DNA of 64,000 nt from Oenanthe sinensis (GCA_028671895.1 CM053806.1:19107001-19171000), one strand, 5' to 3'; positions 10,954 to 21,485 are shown, numbered from the stretch's first letter. Translations and numbers: made by a program. The notes: generated by a model not told the origin, from the sequence alone.

Positions 10954-11117
10954 CAGGGACGGAACCAAGATATGAACATGGGGTGGGCTTGGACTTGGGC
11001 TTGACAAGTCTTTATCGAAGTTTCACGCGTCGATCACTCATATCATCAAATTCATCAATCATTATTTCTATGTTAATCTCCTTAGCCCACCCAAGCCCTT
11101 CGGTAGTTCCGTCCCTG
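10954..11117. mobile_element. hAT MITE, 164 bp, perfect 8-bp target duplication
   Basis: Inverted ends CAGGGACGGAAC and GTTCCGTCCCTG, flanked by identical 8-mers CTTGCATG at 10946-10953 and 11118-11125. Subterminal GGGTGGGCTTGG sequence is also inverted. The short plus-strand ORF across it (10932-11135) is an artefact. Confidence 0.92.
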
Positions 11118-11125
11118 CTTGCATG

Positions 11126-11929
11126 CCATATATAATTATGTGGCAGAAGCACGTTTATTTCAATCTCTAAAAGAACAATTATATACTCCGTTAATTAGTA
11201 TTACAATGGCTTCAGTTGATTTGTCGATGGATTAATTACATATTTGGGGGATTATATCGTTTAATCTGAATACAAAGTTATTCACCCGCTCGGTTATGAT
11301 AATTGTATTCAACTCAAACCAAGTTTTGGAACGTAACGGATTAAATTAGAATCTTGTAACATGGTAGAAATTTTCTATTTAACTCATAGTCCGTTTAATT
11401 GAGCTTAAAAAAATTATTTATGATTTAAAATTATTATAAAGAGCAAGTTGAAACTTAAATTTTAAGTTATTACTCTGTATTACTTTAGATAATTTTATTA
11501 TTAATGTTGAACTTATGTGTCATTAAAAGTATAAAAATATAATATAAGATAAATTTATCATTTGTAAATAAGGAAGATTATATTAATTTTTATAAAAAAA
11601 CCTATAAAACGAATATATATATATATATATATTATTTTTAAATTATTTTCATTATTATAATTTTTAACTCGTTATATAAATATGTATGTTTTAAATAAGT
11701 GCATCATTTTTAACGAAGCAAGGCTCTAAATCACATGAACCTCTCGTATAATCCCTCTGTTTCATTTTAAGATTAAGGGTATGTCTGGGATTATTATTAA
11801 AAATTGTTATACTATGAGGAAAATTGTAATTAAAAAAATTTTGTCAGAAAAATCATATAATTATTTGATAATATTTTTTGATTTAAGTATATTTTGAAAT
11901 ATAATACTAAAAAATAATGATTTTAAAAA
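11126..11929. other. AT-rich intergenic DNA, no gene seen
   Basis: Contains a (TA)n run near 11615-11632 and an AT-rich stretch beyond the last recognisable MLKL sequence. No supported ORF. Confidence 0.4.
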
Positions 11930-14310
11930 AGTTTGATGTGTTGTGAAAATGTTTTTTTCTGGAATCTCACTTGTTTGTAGCACTTTGTTTTCTGGTGTTG
12001 GGGGTTGTAGTGGACTAGAATTAATATCTGCCAGAGATGAGTGTTTCCTTCTTGGACTTTCAGAACAAACTGACCTTAGAGCAACTGCCCAATTCAAGCA
12101 TCGGGACTCACAAAGTGACTTAAGTTGATAAAATAGATGACCTACTGCATTGGACAGTTTTTAAAAAACTGGTCGCGTCCACCACGCCGGTCCGTGGCCA
12201 GTTCAGTTTTTTTATTTTTTATTGTTAGTTTTGCTTAATTTTGTTGCTCTGCTTTGATTGTGACATGTTATTTATTCATTTAAATTCAATTATTATATAA
12301 GAAGTATTTTGAAATAAAAAATAAAATTAAATTAAATGGGACCCGGTTGTGAGTGGAAATGGGATTGTGCATTGGAGGAGAGTGACCACTTTTTTTTAAA
12401 TGGCCACCTGATGCTTAGTTGGCAAAAAAGTAACTCCGCGCGTAAGTGGGTTGGGCACTAACATTGGAGATGCTCTTAGATCAGCTACAGATACTGATAA
12501 ATTTTTCCTAATTGTAGAACCTCAGATTGAATTGACCTGTTATCATTTTCTTGTAAAAATATATCATCATCCGCATCTTCTTCAAGGATTGTACCTACCT
12601 GCTAAAAATGCTTCGTTTGCCAGATCCCAACCCTTCTCTTTCAAGCTGCTAGAAGTTTTCTCCTCCTAAATAATTTTGTATGCAAATATTTGAAAACAGA
12701 ATCTAGATAAGAACTTCCTGCTTCAGTGAACTTATTCAAGTAACCTGTCTCTGTCACATTAATCGACAAGAGGAGGTGGTGCATCTGGCTGACCATCATT
12801 AGGATTTATCACTAGCACCTTCTTTATATAGCGTAAAATCCTACGAATGGATGAGAAACTTGGACGATTTGATGGATTACATTGCCTACATTTCCTGTTA
12901 TTTTGGTCAAGGGTGTGGAAATAGAAGCCTAATTCCTAATCTTATATTTCTAACCATTTTATCCCCTTGAAGAGGAAACTTTCCCTTTCAATAGTTCAAA
13001 ACAAAGCATTGCAATGTATATATCAGCTTTATCTGTATACTTGGAGCTACTTTTGTTTCCTGGTTGTTCTTGTTCAGCCAGAACTTCAGGGGCGTACCAT
13101 ATAACAGGCTCGCCTCCATTCTGGTTACTAGATTTAGTTCGATATATGGAAATCTTTATAGAAGTCACACCAAACCCCGTAATTTCTTCCTGAATAACAC
13201 CTTCTGAGGATAAATTACTTGCTCTTAGAAGAATATTTGAAGGGTTCAAGTCTTCTGATATATTTTCCGAGAAGTAGATATTCCATACCTCTTGCAATCT
13301 GAAGCATTATATCAACTACGACTGGGATGGATAATGATACCTTCTTTCTCTGTCCATAGTTCTCTTTTATATATATTTCAAGATTCTTCTGCATGAGATC
13401 CATTATGAAGCATCCCGCTTTCTTCTCCTTTTCGTAAAAAGCACAATGGTATTGCATTATATTTGGATGCGATAGTGATAGAACCAAAGAAATTTCTGCA
13501 TTTAGTGGTTCAGTCTCCCCAAAAATGACTCTTAAACCAAAATTTCTCCCGGGCCAGCAGATCTCCTTAATGTGAATTTTTGCTGTAGTCTTTGCTTTAC
13601 ATGATAATCTGTAGCCCCAATCAAAACCCAGCTTGGCAATACCCCTAATGTATCCGAGCCACATAATTGGCTAATCAGAAAATCTCAGAGCCTGTGTTCA
13701 TGCTTGGACATAGCATCGTAATCTGAAGTCTTCCTCTGTATCAAGAAGTAACCATTTATCTTCTCTGACAACAATATTGAGTCTTTTGCTAATCTCTCGA
13801 GGAACCTAGTACTATTTCCCGAATAGCAAGAAAAAAGATATGGGATCATTCAACTCGATATTGTACTTTCTTGTTATCATCGATATTCTCTTGTGTATTT
13901 CATCTTGATCCAGAGCCAATATTTCTGCAGCAGTTTCAATAGCCTCAACAACAGGAAAGCAACATAGCAAGTTGTGAATGTGGAACTCAACACAGTCCCT
14001 GTTCTGATATAGGCTAATAGCTTTCCCCCACCAATCTTTTAAATCCAAACAATATTTGATGTAATTTTCACTTTCTTTAAAATTCGTGTGAAGTTCTGTA
14101 AAGGGCTATTCAAAAGCTTTCCGGCCACTTTGTATTCTTATCTTCTAGTCTCAAGTTTTTGCTAATATCTTCTGATATAGTTTCAAAAGCTAAAATGTAT
14201 ACATCAAACAGCAATTGACATTGCTTTTCGTTGATAGAGATGTCATGTTTTAACACCATTAGAGCCTGAAGTCGTCCCAAAACCTTCCCAATTTGCATGA
14301 ACTGATCCAT
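11930..14310 (-). pseudogene. Plant MLKL-like protein pseudogene (HeLo/DUF1221 + pseudokinase)
   Basis: The minus strand matches plant mixed-lineage-kinase-domain-like proteins from end to end. The start MDQFMQIGKVLGRLQALMVL lies at 14310, followed by the four-helix DUF1221/HeLo region (DWWGKAISLYQNRDCVEFHI, HNLLCCFPVV). Then comes the kinase-like domain: LSLSHPNIMQYHCAFY, VVVDIMLQIARGMEYL, EDLNPSNILLRAS, WYAPEVLAEQEQ, KYTDKADIY, CFELLKGKV. The C-terminal pieces are RPSFSSIRRILRYIKKVL and DAPPPLVD (about 12770-12880) and RSVCSESPRRK (near 12050). Lesions include a frameshift near 14105, two stops only one codon apart at 13806-13808 and 13812-13814, frameshifts near the catalytic loop, and a Tourist-type MITE at 12079-12475. 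Intact relatives form resistosome-like assemblies in immunity. This copy cannot make a full protein. Confidence 0.9.
12079..12475. mobile_element. PIF/Harbinger (Tourist-like) MITE inside the MLKL pseudogene
   Basis: 397 bp, starting GAGCAACTGCCCAAT and ending ATTGGAGATGCTC, flanked by TTA at 12076-12078 and 12476-12478. Removing the element and one TTA joins VSVAD to LRSVCSESP in a single frame on the minus strand, which places the insertion inside former MLKL coding sequence. Confidence 0.9.
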
Positions 14311-15100
14311 AAGTAATCCAGAATGACCAAATAGGTGCTTTAAAACTCATCCACACACACACTCGGTTTTTCCTTTCGAATGAGATTATAAAATACCTTA
14401 AATGACAACCACCGTCATACTTGACATTGAGTGGATTATAAAATAGTAGCTTAAATCTGGTGCGATCAGACATTTTTTAAATATTTTAAATATATTTATT
14501 ATAATTAATATATTATAATTCTTTTAATATATTCACTTTTTATAATATTAAATATAAAAATATTATTTTATTATTAACTACATTTGTTAATTACTTGTAT
14601 GGTTGTTTTAATATACATTGCATATCTATAAAAATATTAAAATACTAATATAATAAAATATTTCTAGTTATATATTTTTATTTTACTATATATACATAAA
14701 TAAAATAAAAGTAATGTTTATATAATATTTTTTATCATGCTTAAATATGTTATATATTTTTAATCATAATAATTATTTACTTATAATTTATTTTAGAATA
14801 TGTACATATTTATAAAAATATTGTAATATTATTATTATATATTTATATTATTTTCACTTGTATTGAATAAATAAAATTAAATAAATTATAATTTAAATTA
14901 TAAAATTTATAATGATTTTGTAGCATGCAGAGGTTATTTATGTAGGATTTTAATTTTACATCATGTATGTGTTTTAGTTATGTGTTTTAGTTATATGACG
15001 AGCACAACGATCAAAATAACTTATAGCCTAATTATATATATGTATATAATTGAAATATCTTTGTGCCTTTACTTTTACTCTTTACGTTGAGTCAAAGATT
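14311..15100. other. AT-rich upstream region of the MLKL pseudogene
   Basis: Would hold the promoter of the MLKL pseudogene. The DNA from about 14480 to 14930 is almost pure A/T. The minus ORF at 14243-14473 overlaps the gene start in another frame and is not supported. Confidence 0.4.
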
Positions 15101-15103
15101 TTA

Positions 15104-15165
15104 GGGGTCGTTTGGTTCAGGGGTTTCTGAAATGAGTTATGAGTTTAGAATGGATAAAACACATA
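15104..15165. mobile_element. Left end of a Harbinger-like MITE
   Basis: After TTA (15101-15103) the sequence starts GGGGTCGTTTGGTTCAG, matching the inverted end of the complete element at 46882-47320. It is cut at about 15165 by another MITE fragment, and no right end is found nearby. Confidence 0.5.
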
Positions 15166-15340
15166 GGTTATGTTCACTTGGTGAGAATGGGTGAGAATGG
15201 AATGAGAAATGAATGAAATGAAAAATTATAAACAAATTTTATGTAGAAAGAACAATGTACGAGTGAAATTGTGATTAAACATGAGCGAGTTTAAATTTGT
15301 TATGATGAGGATTGTAGGGAAAATGCTGAAGAAATGGAAT
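15166..15340. mobile_element. Truncated copy of the 8279-8602 MITE
   Basis: GGTTATGTTCACTTGGTGAG through GCTGAAGAAATGGAATAG parallels the first half of the MITE at 8279. It stops abruptly at about 15340, where Copia sequence begins. The right half is missing. Confidence 0.65.
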
Positions 15341-15472
15341 AGATGCAGGTGCATTTTTACTTTCCATGCAAAGTATTCATCTTTCTCCAGTACTGGAATT
15401 TTCACACCTGAATCCTTTTGGCCAATATTGGCTTGCTCGTGATCTTAAACTTTTTGTATATGGAAAACCTAC

Positions 15473-15484
15473 GCTCTGATACCA
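15473..15484 (-). other. Primer-binding site (initiator tRNA-Met)
   Basis: The minus strand has TGGTATCAGAGC two bases inside the LTR end. It fixes the orientation of the truncated Copia element. Confidence 0.85.
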
Positions 15485-15914
15485 ATTGTTATTTCCCAGA
15501 ACAATGTCAATATGTATTTGTAGAAAGGGTTGAATACAAATACTATAACTTTTTAGTTTTTAGTATTTGTTCTTGATGAACTAAGTATTTTTTAGAAGTG
15601 TTTAGAACAATAGAAACTGAGTTATTAATTGAACAAGATATTTAAAAATTACTGATGGATTGGTTTTTCCATCAGTGCATATATTGCTCAAATAATCTAG
15701 GTTTTGAAAACCTAACTGCTTTTTATAAAGTTAGAAAATAAAACCAACTGTTCTTACAAAGTGCTCTAAGTCTTGAACAGTTGGTTCTCGAAAAAAGTTG
15801 AATAAGTTCTTCAACTGAGGAAAGACAGCTTTATTTGAGTCTTCACATTAAGAGTAGATTGTCTTCCATATGTGTGCTTTAGTCTGAAGATTCCTGATAT
15901 TTTGTCTCTTTGTG

Positions 15915-16400
15915 CAATCCCTATCAATTGATAATTTGTTGTTAAGCATATCAATTGATTCTTCCTTGTATCCATCAACTGTTATTCTTCTTTGATTGAT
16001 CTTGATATCTATCGATTGATAATATTTGTTGACTTATCGATTGATAGATGTTATCAATCGATGTGTCTTCATACAAGTTGATGGTCTTCAATCTTTGACT
16101 TGACTTGTAATCAATCGATCCTTCATCCATTGATGCTTCCATATCAATTGATCACCCGTCACTTGTATAATTTTCATGTCTTCAAATAATTACTATTTGA
16201 CAACCTAAGTTATACATCAGTTGATGACCTATATCAATCGACTCTAGTATCAATCGACTCTAATATCAATTGACTCAAGCCATATCAATTGAAATAGACT
16301 AAGTATGCATATTCTACCATCCATATTATCAGTTGATTCAGATAAACATTTCAACTGATAAATGGTTTCTTGATCAATTGATATTTATAAACATCATATT
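15915..16400. repeat. Irregular TATCAATTGAT/TATCGATTGAT repeats in the LTR
   Basis: Many copies of a short near-palindromic unit (ATCAATTGAT and ATCAATCGAT forms) at irregular spacing. The solo LTR at 19985 has an analogous but unrelated repeat, CGAGAAGTC. Confidence 0.7.
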
Positions 16401-16478
16401 AATTGATCAGTTACAATAAATAAAATTTCTATGACTCTAAGATTAAAGTTATCATCAAGCCTACATTGATTCCTAACA

Positions 16479-16634
16479 GTTTGTTTACATAATATGTTTT
16501 GTTTTGGAAATGATGATGTTATAGATTTTTTTATGACTTAATATACTCCTATACATTGAAACGATTTGGGTAATTTATGGTTTGTTTACATGATAGGTTT
16601 TGTTTTGGAAATGATGATGTTATAAATTTTTTTA
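16479..16634. repeat. Tandem duplication, about 100-bp period
   Basis: GTTTGTTTACATAATATGTT (16479) recurs as GGTTTGTTTACATGATAGG (16580), each followed by the same TTGTTTTGGAAATGATGATG. The first copy directly abuts the LTR end at 16478. Confidence 0.7.
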
Positions 16635-16659
16635 AGGCCCTAATTTACTCATATAGGTT

Positions 16660-17740
16660 TAAAGGAAATCACCAATTACCGGTAGAGACATTATTATGAG
16701 TCTTTTCTTCACGTATACTTGTTTCCTTGATGACTTTGTTTTCTTTTAAATTGTTTTCCATATCTGCATTTCTCATCTGGTATGTGTCCCTTGCACCACA
16801 GGACCTAGTAATGTACCTGACAGCTTCATTAGAATTTTTTGAGCCTTCTGGCATCATGCACGTTGTATGGTGCTAATTCAGTTTTGGGTTCGTATTGGAA
16901 AGACTGAAATTAGCTCTGGTATTAGTCATCTCATCTGTTTGTTCACTTGTATTCCTGCAACCCTTCAAGCTAGCATCCTCTACAAATAATCATTAAACAA
17001 GGAAAAGAAATAAACTTTTGCATATTTCAAGAGATAATTTAAGAAAACAACATATAGATCATTCACACAAAAGGTAACTGGGTGCAGCCTCCTAATTCAA
17101 AAAAACTAGTGAAAATCATCAGTTACCACTAGTGGCATTATTATAAGTATTTTCTTCAGCTAATCTGTTACCTCTTACGATTTAATTGCTATCAAATCCT
17201 TGCGCCAAATAATGTTTAGCACACACTTCTCAGTGGGGAAGAAAACCGAAAAAAAACCCTGTATTTAAATGTAGTATGGATTATGATTATAGTAACTTGA
17301 TTCATTTAATATTCTTAAGTAATTCGTGTAACGCAGATAATGGTACTTTCTCTAAGATGGTCTTACTACACTAGGTGTTACTAATAACTACGAACAAACA
17401 ACAATAAAACCATTAATTTGTAAAATAAATGGAAGCAACTTAATCAAGATCAAATTTAAGTTGAATAATATTTTCTTGCACATCATCGCTACCCCAAAAG
17501 AAACATGAGTAATACAATCTGAATACCTCAGAAGGGAAGCCATTTCTTCTGTGTGAGTTTTATTTATGAGACCATTGATCCCACGTATGTCCCATCTGTG
17601 GTTTCTAAATTGAAGACGTCATGTCTCCTAAGTATTGGGGAAGAAGAGAAAACTTTCAAAGCCCGTTTACTGCAGAGAAAAAATGCATACCCTCAAACTA
17701 GTGGTACATATGTTAACACAACTTACAAATTCATCTGAAA
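16660..17740 (-). pseudogene. Unidentified decayed gene fragments with a duplicated C-terminal end
   Basis: Two minus-strand segments look like paralogous protein ends. One near 16669-16740 ends REEKTHNNVSTGNW plus stop; the other near 17110-17195 ends LAEENTYNNATSGN plus stop. Their DNA is clearly similar. A further exon-like minus piece (LKVFSSSPILRRHDVFNLET, about 17580-17660) lies upstream. I recognise no family, and no continuous splice model could be built. A duplicated last exon of a dead gene is one explanation; an unknown repeat is another. Confidence 0.3.
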
Positions 17741-17844
17741 TAAAAAATCTTATATAAATAGGAAAAAAGAGATAATTACAACCTAAAACGACAATCATAC
17801 ATTGAGGTGATTTGGGAGTATCACCTAACTGTCTTCATCTTCTC

Positions 17845-17886
<42 letters not shown>

Positions 17887-18205
17887 ATATTGATGATTAT
17901 AATTAATTTAGATACTGATACATTTGTATTTTTTTTATTAATGGCACATTTTATATATTGAATATATTTCTATGTAATGATATTATTTAAAAAAGTATGT
18001 TAAATATTAGAATTTATTAATCTACGTTATGATTTTAAATAAAATGCTCACTTCAATTTTGAATAAAATCAATAATGATTAGCAGTTATGATAATCAAAT
18101 TCATTTTTATTTTTCATTTGGGTGGACAATCAAATCAAAAACGACAATAAAGAATATATATAAATTTTTAAATTAGAATATAAATGATAACGTCTACGCC
18201 TTCTC

Positions 18206-18267
<62 letters not shown>
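17845..18267. repeat. Two long (TA)n microsatellites and AT-rich spacer
   Basis: (TA)n at about 17849-17884 and about 18207-18268, both preceded by similar sequence (CTTCTCCTTTATATATA). The segment between is A/T-rich and non-coding, so this may be an old direct duplication of about 360 bp. Confidence 0.75.
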
Positions 18268-18269
<2 letters not shown>

Positions 18270-18339
18270 ATTAATGAGAATAATAATATGGTAATTTGAT
18301 TAAAAAATATTAAGATATTAATTTAAATTGATGAGAATT

Positions 18340-19269
18340 TTAGAAGAATATCCGACTTATTCCCCTAAGTAATTTAAATTGATAGAAAAATTTCCCTAAA
18401 CTATTACATTTCAATTCTCTAAGTAATGTCAAACGTTCTAGGGCATCATTTGAATCAAACACATAATGTCTAATATCACGGAAAACATTTCGAATGTCTT
18501 GACTAATAAATCCAATATTTTCTAAGCCTCTCGTTAACTCACCTAATACATTCAAAATTTTTGAATGCCTAATACCCGACTTATTCAAATTAACAATCAA
18601 TTGTCGAATGATGGGTGTCATATTTCTTGGTATTTGCATAAATTGTACTTTACTAGGGGAAACCATTGAATGATTGTGCTTCAAATTAACCAATGTCCAT
18701 TCTCACTTCTTTAATTTCTCTCTATGAACAACATGCATCTGCGCCTTACAACTCGTTCTATCAAGAGTATCTTTATTTCTCTTTCTTTTTCGGAAATCAC
18801 CTTCATCCAAAGACTTTAAGCTTAATATACTGCCCTTTCGACATATGTACAAACGCGAACACTTTTTTTTATTTTTTATGCATCTATGCATAGTTCTAAT
18901 TATTAACTCAAAACCAATACATCTACTATAATCTCTATAAAACATCTCATTTTCATCTAAACTATCAAACAATTGACCAACACAAGGGAAAATATCATTC
19001 AAACCATCCAAAGAAACATCATCATTATCTTCTGCATTTTATGTGTTTGTGGGTGAATTTTCCGACTTTGTGCAATTTTGTGTGTGTGGTATATCATCAA
19101 TATCATCATCATTATCAGCATCAATATCACTATCACTATCATCATCAATAATCTCTATAATAGGACTAGGTTTTTTATAATCTTCATTAACATCATCATC
19201 AATCTCAAGTTTAAACTTATTAGGAGACTTCTTAGGAGACTTTAATTTTGAAAAAATGAAAAAACCCAT
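18340..19269 (-). pseudogene. FAR1-RELATED SEQUENCE-like fragment with two nonsense codons
   Basis: The minus strand holds one continuous frame from ATG 19269 to a stop at 18340, about 310 codons, broken only by TAA at 19039-19041 and TGA at 18703-18705. An acidic Asp/Ser-rich N-terminal tail is followed by the FAR1 zinc-binding domain (VGQLFDSLDENEMFYRDYSR, FELIIRTMHR, SRLYICRKGS, then ECKA- and LNHNH-like sites seen as TSCKAQMHV and LKHNHSMVSP). Next comes the linker typical of FRS proteins (SGIRHSKILNVLGE, IGFISQDIRNVFRDI). The sequence departs from the family after GKFFYQ, so the MULE transposase and SWIM domains are lost. FRS proteins are domesticated Mutator-like transposases acting as transcription factors. 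Confidence 0.88.
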
Positions 19270-19304
19270 AAAATAAATATAATAAAGAGAGTTAACCTTA
19301 ACAA

Positions 19305-19396
19305 GTTCAAACTTTTAAATCTTGAACCAAATGAATCTTTTTCTCCCAAATTCAAACTTTTAAATCTTGAACCAAATGAAATCTTCTTCTCCCAAG
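19305..19396. repeat. 45-bp tandem duplication
   Basis: Two adjacent copies of a unit beginning TTCAAACTTTTAAATCTTGA (19305 and 19350), just upstream of the FAR1-like start. A few mismatches only. Confidence 0.75.
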
Positions 19397-19597
19397 GTCA
19401 AACTACAAGATATAATATAGCTTACTACAAGATTATAAAGGTAGTTTAAATTTGATATGAAATTGGTGGTGAAATATCACACAAAATAGTATAGTTTACT
19501 ACTCAGCTGGAAATGTATTGTAAGTGAGGCACAGTCAACCTACAGGATATAATGTAGCATAAGCTTTAGAGGGGAAATTTTGAATTTTTTTAAGTTT

Positions 19598-19645
19598 ACG
19601 CTATATAATACATCATATGCGCTGTATTATATAGCGTAAAATTAA
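19598..19645. repeat. Perfect hairpin, 17-bp arms
   Basis: TTTACGCTATATAATAC and GTATTATATAGCGTAAA are exact reverse complements around a short loop (ATCATATGCGCT). It could be a palindromic MITE core or a cruciform site. No flanking target duplication was identified. Confidence 0.65.
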
Positions 19646-19741
19646 AAAAAAAAATCTTAGCCGTCTATTTGATAAATTAATGGTAAAAAATGATGTTGGC
19701 TAAAATTTAACTTTTATCCAACTATAGTTGGTGAACAGTTT

Positions 19742-19742
<1 letters not shown>

Positions 19743-19800
<58 letters not shown>

Positions 19801-19802
19801 TA
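19743..19802. repeat. (TA)n(CA)n microsatellite
   Basis: A TA run switching into an ACAC run, immediately before the possible Helitron start at 19805. Confidence 0.85.
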
Positions 19803-19984
19803 TATTTATACTATATTATTATAACTGAAAGATTAAAAGTTTTGGTACAAGGTGAACCATAGAAAATATCTTAACCATCCAATTTTAGATGGACCACAGA
19901 AACGATCTTAATCATTCAATTTTAATAAAATCTATTTAAAAAAAATATCATACATACAATTCTAACCCCGATAGTCATCCTTTT

Positions 19985-21279
19985 TGTTGGACCAAATCAA
20001 GCCTACTCTATGTAATTATTTGTCTTGCTGTAACATTGATGTACTTCTGTAATATGTTAGTGACTAGAAAATTCAATGTATTGTTGCAGTTAGAAGTATG
20101 ATCAAATTATAATTTCATGATGTAATCTAAAGCCAAAGAATAAAGTTTGTTAGAAGATTCAAGGTGAATCAGGCAACTAGACAAAGAAGACTACTTGAAG
20201 AATAAGGAATGCAGCTTGAAAATTCTTTTAAGGCAAACAGATCATTCGAGAAGTCACAGCATTCGAGAAGTCAAAGATGTAACTGGTCGAGAAGTCTCAA
20301 AGTGTTCAATTGGCTCAGTATTCGATCGAGAAGTGATATAAATGATCCATTCGAGAAGTCATGATAAAGAAGTCAATCGAGAAGTGTGAAAAAGTGCGCA
20401 TTCGAGAATTCTAGTAAAACAATTTGAGAAGTCAGCCAAAGAAGCATTCGAGAAGTGATAAAGTTGAACCAATCGAGAAGTCTCGGTTTCAAGTGATCAT
20501 TCGAGAAGTCTAGTCTAATCGAGAAGTCATCAAATATAGTATGTGATCGAGAAATCTAAACATTCGAGAAGTAAGTCATTCAAGGACTAATCGAGAAGTC
20601 ACAGCTAGTACTCAATCGAGAAGTCAATCACTATGACTTCTCGAAATAATTTCAACAGAATACTCGACTGTTTCAAAGAGCTATTTTCAAGGAGAATTGC
20701 AGAAGAACAAGATAGATGAATTGCATCTTTGTCCTTGCAGGATAAGTCAAGCCTGTGAAGATAGAGACAAGACTACAAAGAAGCTGGGAAGATAAACAAG
20801 ACAAATGATAGAAGATATAAAGCTGAACACAGCAGACTGTCAAGACACGTGTTAGCTAGAAATAGATTGTAGTCAAATGCAAAGTATTTCTTGTCTATTT
20901 CTAGTTTTAGCTAAACTGTCTTATGTGAGCATGTGTCATAGGACATGTTGTCTATATAGTTTATGCACAGCCTCATTTGACAAATATCTAGAAAATTTGT
21001 ATCAAGTGTATTCATACATTTGTATTCTTCCTATAACAAGAAGCTGAAATTCAAGTTGAATTTCAGATTTTCAGATTGTAGCAAAATTCATTCTAATACA
21101 ATTAGATTGAAACTTACAACTTGTGTTTTCTTTACTTATTACTTTATGTTCTTGCAAACACCAAACTTGTGTTAATAGATTCAAACAACAAACAGTTCAT
21201 CACAGTGTTAAAAATGATTAAAAATATTTGAAGTATACATTCACCCCCTGTAAACTTCTGGGACCTTTAATTCCTAACA
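19985..21279 (-). mobile_element. Solo LTR, SIRE-like Copia, 1,295 bp
   Basis: On the plus strand it starts TGTTGGACC and ends TTCCTAACA, and is flanked by CTTTT at 19980-19984 and 21280-21284. On the minus strand it begins TGTTAGGAATT, like the LTR at 15487-16478. No internal region or second LTR is present, so it arose by LTR-LTR recombination. A paralogous empty site at about 21426-21480 carries the flanking sequence with a single CTTTT. Confidence 0.92.
20228..20650. repeat. Clustered CGAGAAGTC repeats in the solo LTR
   Basis: Roughly twenty copies of (A/T)TCGAGAAGTC at irregular 15-40 bp spacing. The last ones include an inverted copy (GACTTCTCGA). Irregular spacing and the position inside an LTR argue against a CRISPR or satellite array. 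Confidence 0.85.
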
Positions 21280-21425
21280 CTTTTATACAACTCCTCACAT
21301 ATAATATTATATTTAAATTATATTCCATATTTTCTATTTTAAGAACCATCCTTATCCTATAATTTTTATTTAATATATCATTAAAGTTTATGAATATTAA
21401 TATTTAAATATCATTGTATAATAAC

Positions 21426-21485
21426 ATACAACTCTAACCCCCGATAGTCCTCCTTTTATACAACTCATCACGGATAATATTATAT
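21426..21485. repeat. Empty-site paralogue of the solo-LTR target
   Basis: CATACAACTCTAACCCCCGA, then TAGTCCTCCTTTTATACAAC, then TCATCACGGATAATATT. This matches the joined flanks of the solo LTR (19960-19984 plus 21285-21310) with only a few differences. It shows a local tandem duplication that predates the insertion. Confidence 0.8.

Larger units (their letters stand above)
15341..16478 (-). mobile_element. Truncated SIRE-like Copia element: LTR, primer site, gag start
   Basis: The minus strand reads an LTR from TGTTAGGAATC (16478) to AATAACA (15487), about 992 bp. Two bases later comes TGGTATCAGAGC (15484-15473), the initiator-methionine tRNA primer-binding site. Beyond it is the start of a Copia Gag (about 15341-15435: SGVKIPVLEKDEYFAWKVKM). 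The element is cut at about 15340, and no second LTR is in the window. The LTR is filled with variants of TATCAATTGAT / TATCAATCGAT (15915-16400). Confidence 0.85.

Noticed and set aside
10932..11135. Plus-strand ORF near the LOR gene
   Set aside because: It spans the 164-bp hAT MITE and both of its target duplications.
12959..13664. Active protein kinase gene
   Set aside because: The two ORFs are frame-shifted parts of an MLKL-like pseudokinase with upstream nonsense codons; the family itself lacks normal kinase residues.
20228..20650. CRISPR-like or satellite array of CGAGAAGTC
   Set aside because: Spacing is irregular, repeats are very short, and the whole block lies inside an LTR of a plant retrotransposon.
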